A stretch of DNA of 64,000 bases from Candidatus Saccharimonadota bacterium (lineage in GTDB: Bacteria; Patescibacteriota; Saccharimonadia; Saccharimonadales; Saccharimonadaceae): assembly GCA_905365145.1 (NCBI GenBank), contig CAJPIO010000003.1, positions 62,001-126,000 of the forward strand, read 5' to 3'. A model generated the notes under the pieces. That model did not search any database and was not told where the DNA came from. It was given only the letters and a program-made list of their open reading frames with translations. Positions 50,246 through 59,697 of this stretch are shown piece after piece (the stretch's first letter is position 1; each line of letters opens with the position of its first letter). The translations under genes were made by a program, and so were the position numbers.

Positions 50246-51586
50246 ATGGAAAAAGATTTTGTAATCATCCGAGAACAGCCTACTATATCTACGAAACGCC
50301 GATTAGATCTAATCGACATGTATTTTAATGAGTCCGCAGCCGCAGCTCCCTACTTGCAAGCAGTCAACGAATCAAAATACCTTTACTGGGATAAGGCACG
50401 CTTTGTCGATCCGATTCCTAAGCTTACCCCAGCAGAGTCGTGGCAGCTAGCCCACACCGTTAGGCGTTTTAACTCGCAGCCGACGCCTATTCGCGCTAAA
50501 AACGGCACTTATTTCGGCTGGGTTAGACAAGAGAAAGTTGACGAAGCGCAGCGAACTGTCGATATGTATGCTGGCGGACAATTCTTAACAAATACGCCGG
50601 CAATTACTACCCGATCTGAACGGCAAAAATATATCGCAAGAGGCATCCTCGAGGAGGCTATCGCATCAAGCCAGCTCGAAGGCGCAGATACTTCTCGGCG
50701 CTATGCTAAGCATATGATAGCCGACAATATCAAGCCGCGCAACAAAAGCGACTGGATGATTCTCAATAACTATCGAACTTTATCGAAAATCGAAGAAAAT
50801 TTCGTCGAACGCAGTCTATCGAAAAATTTACTCTTAGAATTGCATCAAGAGCTAACCCGCCACACGATTCCCGACGCCGATTCAGGTAGATTTCGCAAAG
50901 ACAGCGATAATATAGTCGTCTGGTTTAACGAAAAAATCGCCCATGTGCCGCCAAACCAAAGTTTTGTCGAGCACGAGCTCGATTGCTTGATAGAATATGC
51001 CAACGACAACAGTAAGTTTATCCACCCGTTAGTCAAAGCAACCGTGCTGCATTTTTGGCTAGGGTATCTGCACCCCTTCACTGACGGCAATGGACGTTTA
51101 GCGCGCAGCTTGTTTTATTGGTACATGCTGAAAAACGGTTATTGGGCGCTAGCTTATTTTCCAATTTCTACAGTCATTAAGCGAGCGCCAGCGCAGTACG
51201 CCTACGCTTATATTTACGCCGAACAAGATTCGTATGATTTTACCTACTTTTTTAATTATCACACCGAAAAAGTTCTGGAGGCTATCAAGGAATTTCGAGA
51301 TTATACTAAAAGAACCGATGAAGAAAATAGCGCTATAACCAAGAAACTTCACTCTATCAAAAACCTTAATGACCGGCAAAAACAAATTATATACTATCTA
51401 ATATCCGACGATAGTCATTACGCTACCATTTCCTCGCACGCAGAATTAAACGCCATCTCTCGCCAAACTGCTGATAAAGATATAAAAGGCCTCTTGAATC
51501 TAGGGTTGACCTTTTCTGTCAAGCAGGGGGCTTCCGTACTATATTATGCGTCTGATAAACTAAAAACTATGATAAACAAGGAGTAA
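50246..51586 (+). CDS. Fic family protein with inhibitory helix
   Basis: An AMP-transferase-type protein of 446 residues. The active motif HPFTDGNGRLARS carries the His, Gly-Asn-Gly and Arg of Fic, and an N-terminal SSQLEG fits the inhibitory (S/T)xxxE(G/N) motif, so it is a class II, self-inhibited enzyme. A C-terminal winged-helix domain follows (about 385-440). No separate antitoxin is next to it. Upstream there are AT-rich TTTACAT repeats and a possible -10 close to the ATG. Target unknown; it could regulate host or self proteins. Confidence 0.93.
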   Translation: MEKDFVIIREQPTISTKRRLDLIDMYFNESAAAAPYLQAVNESKYLYWDKARFVDPIPKLTPAESWQLAHTVRRFNSQPTPIRAKNGTYFGWVRQEKVDEAQRTVDMYAGGQFLTNTPAITTRSERQKYIARGILEEAIASSQLEGADTSRRYAKHMIADNIKPRNKSDWMILNNYRTLSKIEENFVERSLSKNLLLELHQELTRHTIPDADSGRFRKDSDNIVVWFNEKIAHVPPNQSFVEHELDCLIEYANDNSKFIHPLVKATVLHFWLGYLHPFTDGNGRLARSLFYWYMLKNGYWALAYFPISTVIKRAPAQYAYAYIYAEQDSYDFTYFFNYHTEKVLEAIKEFRDYTKRTDEENSAITKKLHSIKNLNDRQKQIIYYLISDDSHYATISSHAELNAISRQTADKDIKGLLNLGLTFSVKQGASVLYYASDKLKTMINKE

Positions 51587-51588
51587 TC

Positions 51589-51996
51589 ATGGACGATTCA
51601 ATTTTTACCAAAATTATTAAGGGCGAAATTCCTTGCCGCAAAGTCTACGAAGACGATGATGTTATTGCCTTTCTCGATATCAACCCACTCAGCGACGGGC
51701 ATGTGTTAGTGGTGCCCAAAGAACAGGTTGATTTAATTTGGGACCTCGACAACGAGACTTACGCTCACCTCTGGCAAACTGCCAAAAATATCGCTCAGGC
51801 TATCCAGGCCGAACTCAACCCCCTGCGCGTCGGCGTAGTCGTTGAAGGCCTCGACGTACCGCACACCCATATCCATCTAGTACCGCTGTATGACCGCGAC
51901 ACCCTGCAGCTCCATCACGACTACCCTGTCGATATTTCAGACGAACGGCTCGATAATATCGCCAACAGCATCAAAGAGCGCTTGATTGCCATATGA
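51589..51996 (+). CDS. HIT family hydrolase
   Basis: Nucleotide hydrolase or transferase of the Hint/HinT branch, 135 residues, with IFTKIIKGEIPCRKVYEDDDVIAFLDI (given here only as the family opening) and the triad HTHIHLVP. Most likely cleaves AMP from lysyl- or nucleotide-phosphoramidates. The ATG follows AAGGAG. It overlaps rlmH by 4 nt (ATGA), after Fic by 2 nt, so the three form one operon. Confidence 0.93.
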   Translation: MDDSIFTKIIKGEIPCRKVYEDDDVIAFLDINPLSDGHVLVVPKEQVDLIWDLDNETYAHLWQTAKNIAQAIQAELNPLRVGVVVEGLDVPHTHIHLVPLYDRDTLQLHHDYPVDISDERLDNIANSIKERLIAI

Positions 51997-52448
51997 TCAA
52001 TGTTATCGCCGTTGGTAAAAAGCACGAGGATTGGGTCTCAGGCGGCATCAAACGCTACCAAACGCGCTGCAAGCAGCCTTGGAGCTTTGAGTGGCAATTG
52101 ATACCGCATAGCAAGCTAGATGGCCAGCAGGCCCGCCAAGAGGAGTCTGAGCGAATTTTAGCGCGTTTACATCCCCAAGATTTCGTAATTCTGCTCGACG
52201 AACGCGGCCAGATGTTTGACTCGCCTACCCTATCGCGCCAGTTAAATGAGCTCTTTGTGCAAGGTAAAAATATCATGATAGTTATCGGCGGCGCCTTTGG
52301 TGTCAGCGCAGCACTGACACAGCGTGCTAACCTGGTTTGGTCACTGTCGCCGCTAGTCCTTCCGCATCAATTGGTACGATTGGTTATCGTCGAGCAGCTG
52401 TACCGAGCCCAAGAGATTGCTCGCGGCAGCAAATATCATCACCAGTAG
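51993..52448 (+). CDS. rlmH: 23S rRNA pseudouridine-1915 N3-methyltransferase
   Basis: SPOUT methyltransferase acting on 70S ribosomes at helix 69. The 151 residues contain FVILLDERGQMFDSP, the knot-forming IVIGGAFGV, and the C-terminal LPHQLVRLVIVEQLYRA and YHHQ, where family members have YH. Start overlaps the HIT stop. Confidence 0.96.
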   Translation: MINVIAVGKKHEDWVSGGIKRYQTRCKQPWSFEWQLIPHSKLDGQQARQEESERILARLHPQDFVILLDERGQMFDSPTLSRQLNELFVQGKNIMIVIGGAFGVSAALTQRANLVWSLSPLVLPHQLVRLVIVEQLYRAQEIARGSKYHHQ

Positions 52449-52545
52449 ATAGCCAACCTGCGCGCTAAAACCTAGCGGTAATCTGTTTACGAATCGTTCG
52501 AACACTGCCTCAGACTAACTTATAATCTTATTTTATGACATACTA

Positions 52546-52585
52546 TTGACTTTTTATCATACTTGTGCTATATTTGTAAGCACAA
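52546..52585 (+). promoter_or_regulatory. Promoter with operator-like inverted repeat
   Basis: TTGACT (52546-52551), 17-nt spacer, TATATT (52569-52574). A perfect inverted repeat, TTGTGCT (52563-52569) and AGCACAA (52579-52585) with 9-nt spacer, covers the -10 box and start site, so the His-rich gene is probably repressor-controlled. Confidence 0.7.
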
Positions 52586-52606
52586 TACCTTAAAACAAAC
52601 ATAATT

Positions 52607-52960
52607 ATGACATATTTTACTTACATCATTAACGCCTTATTCGCCGCACTCAGTCTGTTGATAGCTAGCGGTGTTGCTGTCCACGACGGGCATTTCGGGC
52701 ATGCTATTGATATCAGTTTGACGCATGATCATTCCATGCAAAAGCTCAGTTCGCAAGATTTGCGGACCATCAACGAGTCGCGAATGCAGCACACCCATTC
52801 CGAGCATAATCTCTCAGAAGGCATGCTCAGCAACAGTTTTCGCTACCAATCGCCTAGCATTTCGCCAGATCGCCGCCATCACCACAAAAACATTTTAGCC
52901 TTATTAGAAGAAGGCGGCCGGCACGCTTTTGATAACGCGAATTTGCCAGTTATCGACTAG
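52607..52960 (+). CDS. Histidine-rich exported or membrane-anchored protein, 117 aa
   Basis: Residues 1-26 form a hydrophobic helix that is a signal peptide or anchor. The rest is soluble and holds clusters of His: HDGHFGH, THDHS, HTHSEH and RRHHHK. Such spacing suggests binding of Zn, Ni or Cu outside the membrane. The family is not recognised. A promoter with an operator-like palindrome overlies its start, which would fit metal-dependent control. Confidence 0.65.
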   Translation: MTYFTYIINALFAALSLLIASGVAVHDGHFGHAIDISLTHDHSMQKLSSQDLRTINESRMQHTHSEHNLSEGMLSNSFRYQSPSISPDRRHHHKNILALLEEGGRHAFDNANLPVID

Positions 52961-52963
52961 CTT

Positions 52964-55519
52964 TTACTTATTCGACACAACTTGCAGCTCGTTCTGTAGC
53001 CGGGTAATTAGTTCTTGTTTTTCACGGAGTGTCTTGCGCGATTCCTCGACCAGAGCCGCTGGAGCTTTGGCTACATAGTTATCATTTGCCAAGCGCGTCT
53101 CGAGCGTCCGGATATGCTGGCGTTCTTCGGCTAAACGTTTCTCGAGGTTAGCTTGATGCTCGTAAAGAGTTTCGTCGTCAATGTCTAGCCAAACGTCTCG
53201 CCCGCTAGCTGCCAAGCGCAATCCCCTGGCCTGGTCAACATGCTCTACCGAGGTAGCACGCGCTAGCTTCTTGACAAGTTCGATATTATCAGCCACCAGC
53301 GAATCGTCCATGTACAACAGACCATAGCGTTTATTGCCCGGCAGTTCGCTAACTACGTAGCGTGCTTCTGATACTAAATCTTTCAAGCGGCCGAATGCAG
53401 TAGCAGCGATATCATCGTACTCTAGGTGATCTGGCATAGTTTCGCTAGCCAAAATCGTATCGTGCCACGGCAAAGCCTGCCAAATTGTTTCGGTCAAGAA
53501 CGGCGCGAATGGGTGCGTTAACCGCAAAATTGTGTCTAAAACATACGCGTTCATATCGATATTTTGCTCAACTTTGCTAGCCTCGATATACCAATCGGCT
53601 ACATCATCCCAAACGGTGTGATAAATCGTCTCGCCAGCCTCAGCGAAATGATAGGTCGCAATCTGCCGATCTAGCGACTGTGCTGCCTCGTCTAGTTGGC
53701 GAGCAATCCAGTGGTCAGCCAGCGATTGTAGTTGCGGACTGACCGCTGGCGTGCGGTCGCCAACCAAATTTTCAGTATAGCGAGCAATATTCCACAGCTT
53801 GTTGCAGAAATTGCGGGCTGCTACCACCTTGCCAGTATTAAACGCTTGCGGCTGAGCAGCACTGCGGCTAGCAATGATACCCATACGCAGCGCATCCGAG
53901 CCGTATTTCGCCACTGTCTCCATCGGATTGATGACATTGCCCTTGCTTTTGCTCATCTTGATACCCTTTTCATCAAGTACTAAGCCATGCAAATACACAT
54001 GTTTGAACGGCACCTGGCCAGTCCGATACAAGCCCAGCATAATCATCCGCGCTACCCATGCAAACAAAATATCACCTGCTGTTTCCATGACAGTATTCGG
54101 ATAATACTTGGCTAGCTTGCCAGTATCCAAATAATCGGTAGTGATATACGGCCACTGGCCGCTGCTGAACCAAGTATCAAGCGTATCCTCCTCGCGGCGA
54201 TACGTTGTACCATCTACAACGATTTCTTTCTTATCAACTTCGGTGCTGTAGCGCCAATCGTCTAGATTGGTTTTGGACTGAAACATTGGAATCGGAATGC
54301 CCCACGGTATTTGGCGGCTGATATTCCAATCTTTGATATCTTTGAGGTACTTAATGACAACATCGCCTTTATTTTCAGGGGTAAACGTCACTTCCTTGCG
54401 CTCAATCGCTGCGATAGCGTTATCAGCCAATTGGCGCATTTTGACGAACCATTGCTCTTTGGCGAGCGGCTCGATGACCGAACCGCATTTGTAACAATGT
54501 CCAACCTGATGCTCGATATCTTTTTCGCCGCGCAGCAATTCGTCTATTTCGAGCGCTGCTAAAACGCGTTTACGAGCTTCTAGCGCCGTCATACCAACAA
54601 ATTGACCTGGCACATTGATCATTTTGCCATCGAAATCAATTACCTGAACTAACTCCAAGTTGTGGCGCTTGCCTACTTCGAAATCATTCGGATCGTGTGC
54701 TGGTGTAATTTTTACCATGCCAGTACCGTAAGCTGGATCGACATAATCGTCAGCGATGATAGGAATTTCGCGCTTGACAATCGGCAGCAGCGCTTTGCAG
54801 CCGACAAGGTCTTTGTAGCGCTCGTCGTTTGGATTGACCGCTACGGCTACGTCGCCAAACATCGTCTCGGGACGCGTCGTAGCGATAACGATTTCACCGA
54901 CTTTATCAATTAGCGGATAAGCGATTTCCCATAACTTCCCTTTTTCATTCTTGTGAACCACCTCGTAGTCCGAAAAACTCGTCTGATGATATGTACAGTA
55001 ATTAACGATGCGTTCGCCCCTATAAATATAGCCGTCCTGCCACATCTTTTCAAAAGTATCGTAGACGGTTTTGATGACTTTATCGTCGAGCGTAAATACC
55101 AAATCATCCCAATCAGCACCCACGCCAATCGCCCGCAGCTGTAATTCCATATCGCCGCGACGCTGGGCTACGAAATCCCATACCTGCGCGTATAATTCTT
55201 CGCGATTGAAGTCAAAGCGCGTCTGGCCGTGCTTTTCTAGCTCGCGCTCGTAAACTACCCAAGTTTCAAAGCCGGCATGATCAGCCCCTGGTATATACAC
55301 AGCATCATAGCCTTGCATACGGTGATAACGTACTAAAATATCTTGAATTGCCGACCCTAAAGCGTGCCCGACATGCAAATTGCCGTTAGCATTTGGCGGC
55401 GGCATCACAATCGCGTACGGCTGGCCCTGCCCTTTCGGTTTAAATACACCAGATTCTTCCCACAAGGCGTAAATTGACGGTTCATATTCGTTCGGAGTAT
55501 AAGTTTTAGCTAAGCTCAT
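52964..55519 (-). CDS. valS: Valyl-tRNA synthetase
   Basis: Class I synthetase for Val-tRNA with editing domain. The 851 residues show PPPNANGNLHVGHALG (HIGH motif), a zinc-type CYKCG in the editing/CP region, KMSKSKGN, the anticodon-binding domain and a C-terminal coiled coil (about 780-850). Archaeal/mitochondrial-like short linkers are not obvious. The ATG is preceded by GAGAATGAG, and a palindrome lies 17 nt upstream. No T-box is seen. Confidence 0.96.
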   Translation of the reverse strand: MSLAKTYTPNEYEPSIYALWEESGVFKPKGQGQPYAIVMPPPNANGNLHVGHALGSAIQDILVRYHRMQGYDAVYIPGADHAGFETWVVYERELEKHGQTRFDFNREELYAQVWDFVAQRRGDMELQLRAIGVGADWDDLVFTLDDKVIKTVYDTFEKMWQDGYIYRGERIVNYCTYHQTSFSDYEVVHKNEKGKLWEIAYPLIDKVGEIVIATTRPETMFGDVAVAVNPNDERYKDLVGCKALLPIVKREIPIIADDYVDPAYGTGMVKITPAHDPNDFEVGKRHNLELVQVIDFDGKMINVPGQFVGMTALEARKRVLAALEIDELLRGEKDIEHQVGHCYKCGSVIEPLAKEQWFVKMRQLADNAIAAIERKEVTFTPENKGDVVIKYLKDIKDWNISRQIPWGIPIPMFQSKTNLDDWRYSTEVDKKEIVVDGTTYRREEDTLDTWFSSGQWPYITTDYLDTGKLAKYYPNTVMETAGDILFAWVARMIMLGLYRTGQVPFKHVYLHGLVLDEKGIKMSKSKGNVINPMETVAKYGSDALRMGIIASRSAAQPQAFNTGKVVAARNFCNKLWNIARYTENLVGDRTPAVSPQLQSLADHWIARQLDEAAQSLDRQIATYHFAEAGETIYHTVWDDVADWYIEASKVEQNIDMNAYVLDTILRLTHPFAPFLTETIWQALPWHDTILASETMPDHLEYDDIAATAFGRLKDLVSEARYVVSELPGNKRYGLLYMDDSLVADNIELVKKLARATSVEHVDQARGLRLAASGRDVWLDIDDETLYEHQANLEKRLAEERQHIRTLETRLANDNYVAKAPAALVEESRKTLREKQELITRLQNELQVVSNK

Positions 55520-55535
55520 TTCATTCTCAATTCAT

Positions 55536-55547
55536 TTCACGTGAAAA
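55536..55547. promoter_or_regulatory. Palindrome TTTCACGTGAAA between valS and femX
   Basis: Perfect 12-bp palindrome in the divergent valS/femX region, in the valS leader. Could be an operator; no regulator is suggested by the context. Confidence 0.3.
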
Positions 55548-55665
55548 TTAGCAAAATAACCAAGCATAGCAATTCCACAGTTTGCTATTCCTCACCTCTT
55601 GCTGTTTTTTATTCCACGTGTTTGTGTTCTATCCTATTATAGCACAAACGATGTATACTAAACAT

Positions 55666-56652
55666 ATGATTGATACAATACTATGCGACGAAAAAGCTGC
55701 CTGGGACAAGACTGTTGCTAAGTTTGGCGGGCACCCGCTGCAGCTCTGGGGATGGGGAGAAGTAAAAGCGGCGCACAATTGGCGCGTTCAGCGAATTACT
55801 ATAGTTGACAGCAACGAAACAATTGGCGCTGCGCAAATATTACTGAGAAACCTGCCTAAACCGCTTAATCAATTATGCTACATTCCGCGCGGGCCAGTTT
55901 ACAAACAAGGCAGGGAAGACGATGTTTTGGCGGCAATTGTTAATTACGTTAAGCATAAGCTGCCATGCGCTGTGCTAACTATTGAGCCAGATACTGAACA
56001 TCCGCTACGCGCCAAAGGTTGGTGCCAATCGCCAAACAATATTCTGCTATCGCGTACTTTGATTTTGGATTTGACTCATACAACCGACGAACTATTGGCC
56101 GCGATGACCAAAAAAACCCGCCAGTATATTCGTAAATCCGGCCGGGCTGGACTTGATATCAAACCGGTAAAAACGCACCAAGACATCGCTGCTTGCCTCG
56201 AAATTTACTGCCAAACTGCTAAACGCGCTAAATTCGCTCTGCACGACAACCAGTACTATTACGATATTTACGACAAACTAGGGGAGAACTCGCAGATTTT
56301 TGCTGCTTACGAAGACAATCGCCCGATATCATTTCTTTGGCTGGCGACTAGCCGCGAAACTTCATTCGAGCTATACGGCGGTATGAACGATCGCGGCCAA
56401 GCTTTGCGCGCTAACTATGCGCTAAAATGGCACGCTATCGTCGAATGTAAGCGGCAGGGAATTAAGCGTTACGACATGAACGGCCTGCTCAACGACGGTG
56501 TTAGCAACTTCAAGCGCGGCTTCGCTAGCCATGAGAATAAATTAGCTGGTACTTATGATTATCCGATGAGTCCATTCTACCCAGTTTGGCGGCATGGATT
56601 ACCGCTAGCTAAAAGAGCTGTTCGCAGCACCAAAAAATTACTTGGTAAATAA
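55666..56652 (+). CDS. FemAB/FemX-type peptidoglycan aminoacyltransferase
   Basis: Transfers an amino acid from tRNA to a peptidoglycan stem peptide. About 328 residues with two GNAT-like subdomains: LWGWGEVKAAHNW at the start, YIPRGPVY, then TKKTRQYIRKSGRAGL and YDMNGLLNDGVSNFKRGF near the end, all characteristic of Fem proteins. The helical arm of longer FemA forms is missing. TATACT (55654-55659) lies 6 nt before the ATG (leaderless). Convergent with tsaC, overlapping by 15 nt. A paralogue lies at 59698-60729. Confidence 0.92.
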   Translation: MIDTILCDEKAAWDKTVAKFGGHPLQLWGWGEVKAAHNWRVQRITIVDSNETIGAAQILLRNLPKPLNQLCYIPRGPVYKQGREDDVLAAIVNYVKHKLPCAVLTIEPDTEHPLRAKGWCQSPNNILLSRTLILDLTHTTDELLAAMTKKTRQYIRKSGRAGLDIKPVKTHQDIAACLEIYCQTAKRAKFALHDNQYYYDIYDKLGENSQIFAAYEDNRPISFLWLATSRETSFELYGGMNDRGQALRANYALKWHAIVECKRQGIKRYDMNGLLNDGVSNFKRGFASHENKLAGTYDYPMSPFYPVWRHGLPLAKRAVRSTKKLLGK

Positions 56653-57231
56653 CCGATCGATATCAACAGCCCCGCGGCGAAATACAATGATATTTGCATG
56701 CTCATCGAGGCCGATAATAGTTGACGGCTGATTATTAGTTATAGTGCCGCCATCGACATAAAAATCGACCTTGTCGCCAAAATAGGCTTTAGCTTCAGTA
56801 ATTGTCGACGAAATTGGCCGGCCTGGCACATTAGCGCTAGTAGTCATCAATGGTCCAGTTTGCGCTAAAAGCCGCGACAGCGAAGTGTCATCGGGAATAC
56901 GCACAGCTAAGTTATCTCGCGTTTGCTTGAGATAAGTAGCGACATTATCGGCATTAATAACAACGCTAATTTGACCAGGCCAAAATTTGGCTGCTAACGA
57001 TAATTGGCTAGAGTCTAGTCCTAATTTCGCCAAATCATTAATTGAACTAGCGATTAGCGTTCCTGGTTGGCTAGCGCGCTTCTTGGTGTCGTACATTTTT
57101 TGGATCGCTGCTGGATCAGCGGCCCGTGCTACAAGTCCATAAACTGTGTCGGTAGGCAGCACGCCAATACCGCCGCCATTCAAAATATTGATCAATTCAT
57201 CATTATTAACAGAGGTAAATAGTTGTGACAT
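56638..57231 (-). CDS. tsaC: L-threonylcarbamoyladenylate synthase (TsaC/YrdC)
   Basis: First enzyme of the t6A37 tRNA modification. The 197 residues show GGIGVLPTDTVYGL, the KKRASQPG segment with the Lys-Arg that binds ATP, LAVRIPDD and STSANVPGRPIS. It lacks the extra Sua5 domain. Start follows the tsaD stop directly, so tsaD and tsaC are co-transcribed and act in one pathway. Confidence 0.95.
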   Translation of the reverse strand: MSQLFTSVNNDELINILNGGGIGVLPTDTVYGLVARAADPAAIQKMYDTKKRASQPGTLIASSINDLAKLGLDSSQLSLAAKFWPGQISVVINADNVATYLKQTRDNLAVRIPDDTSLSRLLAQTGPLMTTSANVPGRPISSTITEAKAYFGDKVDFYVDGGTITNNQPSTIIGLDEHANIIVFRRGAVDIDRLFTK

Positions 57232-58329
57232 TTACAACGCTCCGGTCTTGTTCCAGGTGGTTTTGGCCATTGACAGGCTAGGGACTACCTCGAGAGTATA
57301 CGGATCAGCCGGGCTGCTTAACCGCGCCTGCTGATAGCCTAGCGCCGCAATCATTGCTGCATTATCGGTACACAGCTGAATCGGCGCGTACTCAATGTTA
57401 ATCGGTAGTTTCTGGCGCAGTTGGCGGCGCAGTTCTTGATTAGCAGCCACGCCGCCAGCAATCACTACCGATTGCGGCTGAAAGTCCTGAAAAGCGCGCA
57501 AGGTACGCTCAACTAGCGTTTCGACGGCTACTTTCTGGAAGCTAGCTGCAAAATCGTGCTGCTGCAAGCTCGTGACAAGCCCTGGGAGCTCGTGCGATGG
57601 AAAAGTGAAGTCTTTGCCCACTTCGCGCTGCACGGCCCTTAGAACGGCTGTCTTGAGGCCTGAGAACGAAAAATTGTACGGATTATCGAGCTTAGCTTTG
57701 GGTAAATGGTATTTATCAGGATTACCCGACTCGGCCGCGCGCGCAATCGACGGGCCGCCAGGGTAGGGCAAGCCGAGAATTTTGGCCACCTTGTCAAAAG
57801 CTTCGCCGACAGCGTCATCTTGAGTTTGTCCCAGCAGCCGATAGTCGCCGTGGCCGCGAAAAAGTACAAGCTGCGTATGTCCGCCCGAGACAATCAAGGC
57901 CAAGAGAGGAAAGCGCGGCTGGAATTTTGGCAAGGCGAGCTGAACAGGCCCGGGTGCTTGCTCGGTAATAAAATTGGCGTAGACATGTCCCTCGACGTGA
58001 TGCACTGGGTAGAGCGGTTTACTATGCAAAATCGCCAGCGTTCGCGCCGCCAGCGAACCAACCAGCAGCGAACCAATTAAACCTGGCGCGTAGGTCACGG
58101 CGATAGCGTCAATGTCGTCCCAAGTGCAGTTCGCTTGAGCGAGAGCTTCGTCGACGACTGGGCCGATAGCCTCGATATGGCTGCGCGCCGCGATTTCGGG
58201 CACCACGCCGCCAAAATGCGCGTGAATATCAATTTGCGATTGCACCACATTTGACAACATCCGAAAACCGTCCTCAACTATGGCTGCCGCGGTTTCATCG
58301 CAGCTTGATTCAATTCCCAAAACCTTCAT
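57232..58329 (-). CDS. tsaD: tRNA t6A37 threonylcarbamoyltransferase subunit TsaD
   Basis: Transfers the threonylcarbamoyl group to A37 of ANN-decoding tRNAs. The 365-residue ASKHA protein has GIESSCDETAAAIVEDG, the metal-binding HHVEGH, IVSGGHTQL and VVIAGGVAANQELR. It opens the tsaD-tsaC operon. TsaB and TsaE are not in this window. Its 5' end overlaps nothing; murE starts divergently 47 nt away. Confidence 0.97.
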   Translation of the reverse strand: MKVLGIESSCDETAAAIVEDGFRMLSNVVQSQIDIHAHFGGVVPEIAARSHIEAIGPVVDEALAQANCTWDDIDAIAVTYAPGLIGSLLVGSLAARTLAILHSKPLYPVHHVEGHVYANFITEQAPGPVQLALPKFQPRFPLLALIVSGGHTQLVLFRGHGDYRLLGQTQDDAVGEAFDKVAKILGLPYPGGPSIARAAESGNPDKYHLPKAKLDNPYNFSFSGLKTAVLRAVQREVGKDFTFPSHELPGLVTSLQQHDFAASFQKVAVETLVERTLRAFQDFQPQSVVIAGGVAANQELRRQLRQKLPINIEYAPIQLCTDNAAMIAALGYQQARLSSPADPYTLEVVPSLSMAKTTWNKTGAL

Positions 58330-58363
58330 CTACTTAATTGTACCACCGCCAAGAGGTCGATGC

Positions 58364-58369
58364 TATAAT
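58364..58369 (+). promoter_or_regulatory. -10 box of the murE-like gene
   Basis: TATAAT, 6 nt before the ATG at 58376; no Shine-Dalgarno site, so leaderless initiation is likely. Confidence 0.7.
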
Positions 58370-58375
58370 ATCGGT

Positions 58376-59674
58376 ATGAATTCACTCAAGAAAACTTTGA
58401 AAAAGGCCATTCCCGCTAGTTTATACCAATCAATTGAGCCAACTTATCATCTATTGACAGCTACTGCCGCTGCTACCAAAGCTGGTTATCCAGCGCACAA
58501 TATGCGCGTCATCGGCGTGACTGGCACCAATGGCAAAACCTCGACCTGCTTCATGATCCACAAAATGCTAACTGAAGCTGGCATCAAAGCAGGGTTGATG
58601 ACTACTGTCGCTTACGGTGTCGGCAACGATATTACGCCGCAAGTTGCTCATATGACAACAGTTTCAGCGCCGCTGCTACAAAAACGCTTAGCAGAGTTCA
58701 AGAAGCAAAAGGTGGAATGGGTGATTTTGGAAGTAACTAGCCACGCGCTAGCCCAGCACCGTACCTTTGGCGTACCAATCGAGATCGCCGTCATGACTAA
58801 CGTTACGCACGAACACCTCGACTATCACAGAACTTTTGAGCGCTATTTAGCTGCCAAAACCAAACTATTTAAACTAGCCAGCCGCGTCGGTGTCATTAAC
58901 GCCGACGATCCGTCTGCTGAAACTTTCCGCCAAGCCGTCAAACAATCGGTCAGCTACGGCCTCAAATCTGGCGATTGGCGGGCGCAAGATATCAATTTGA
59001 GCGCCCACGGCAGTGATTACACAGCGTTAATTGATGACGACTCTTACCACATTCATGTTAATATTCCAGGCGAGTTCAATGTTTATAACAGCCTAGCGGC
59101 GGCTGCTGTTGGCCGCGAGGTTGGCTTGACCAAAACCCAAATTGAACAGGGAATTGCCGCTTTAGCGGGCGTAGAAGGCCGCATGACAGTGGTCGACGCC
59201 GGACAGCCATTCTCGGCGATTGTTGATTTTGCGCACACGCCAGACTCGTTCGAACGGTTGCTAAATGATGTTAGAAACGCAACGAAGGGCAAGCTAGTGG
59301 TATTGTTCGGCTCGGCTGGCCGCCGCGACGAAGCTAAACGCGCCATTCAGGGCGAAATCGCTGGCAAATACGCCGATGAGATTGTCTTAACCGAGGAAGA
59401 CGACCGCGATGTCGATGGCAATACCATACTATCGCAAATCGCCTCGGGTGCTGAAAAAGCTGGCAAAAAACGCGAGAAAAACCTCTTCCTAATATCAGAC
59501 CGCACTGCGGCCGTTAATTTCGCCGTCTCGCGAGTGTCCAGCTCGAAAGATACTGTTATATTCCTAGGTAAAGGACACGAAAAAACTATTGAACGCGCCG
59601 ACGGAGCTCACCCTTGGAACGAAATCGAAACAGTACGGCAAGCTATTTTGAAAAGGCTAAGTAGCGACGATTAG
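58376..59674 (+). CDS. murE: MurE-like Mur ligase with atypical specificity motif
   Basis: Adds the third residue to UDP-MurNAc-dipeptide. About 432 residues: P-loop GVTGTNGKTST, EVTSHALAQHR, MTNVTHEHLDYHRTFERY and the C-terminal domain DFAHTPDSFERLL. The region that carries DNPR in diaminopimelate enzymes and DDPN/DDPR in lysine enzymes reads TEEDDRDVDGN, so the added residue cannot be predicted. The N-terminal domain is short. The start is set by a -10 box 6 nt upstream. Two Fem-type genes nearby suggest peptidoglycan cross-bridges in this organism. Confidence 0.88.
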   Translation: MNSLKKTLKKAIPASLYQSIEPTYHLLTATAAATKAGYPAHNMRVIGVTGTNGKTSTCFMIHKMLTEAGIKAGLMTTVAYGVGNDITPQVAHMTTVSAPLLQKRLAEFKKQKVEWVILEVTSHALAQHRTFGVPIEIAVMTNVTHEHLDYHRTFERYLAAKTKLFKLASRVGVINADDPSAETFRQAVKQSVSYGLKSGDWRAQDINLSAHGSDYTALIDDDSYHIHVNIPGEFNVYNSLAAAAVGREVGLTKTQIEQGIAALAGVEGRMTVVDAGQPFSAIVDFAHTPDSFERLLNDVRNATKGKLVVLFGSAGRRDEAKRAIQGEIAGKYADEIVLTEEDDRDVDGNTILSQIASGAEKAGKKREKNLFLISDRTAAVNFAVSRVSSSKDTVIFLGKGHEKTIERADGAHPWNEIETVRQAILKRLSSDD

Positions 59675-59697
59675 GGCTGAGAGCGCTTCTAAGCTGC

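Noticed and set aside
55501..55665. T-box or other amino-acid riboswitch upstream of valS
   Set aside because: The leader is too short, with no T-box sequence or specifier arm; only a 12-bp palindrome is present.
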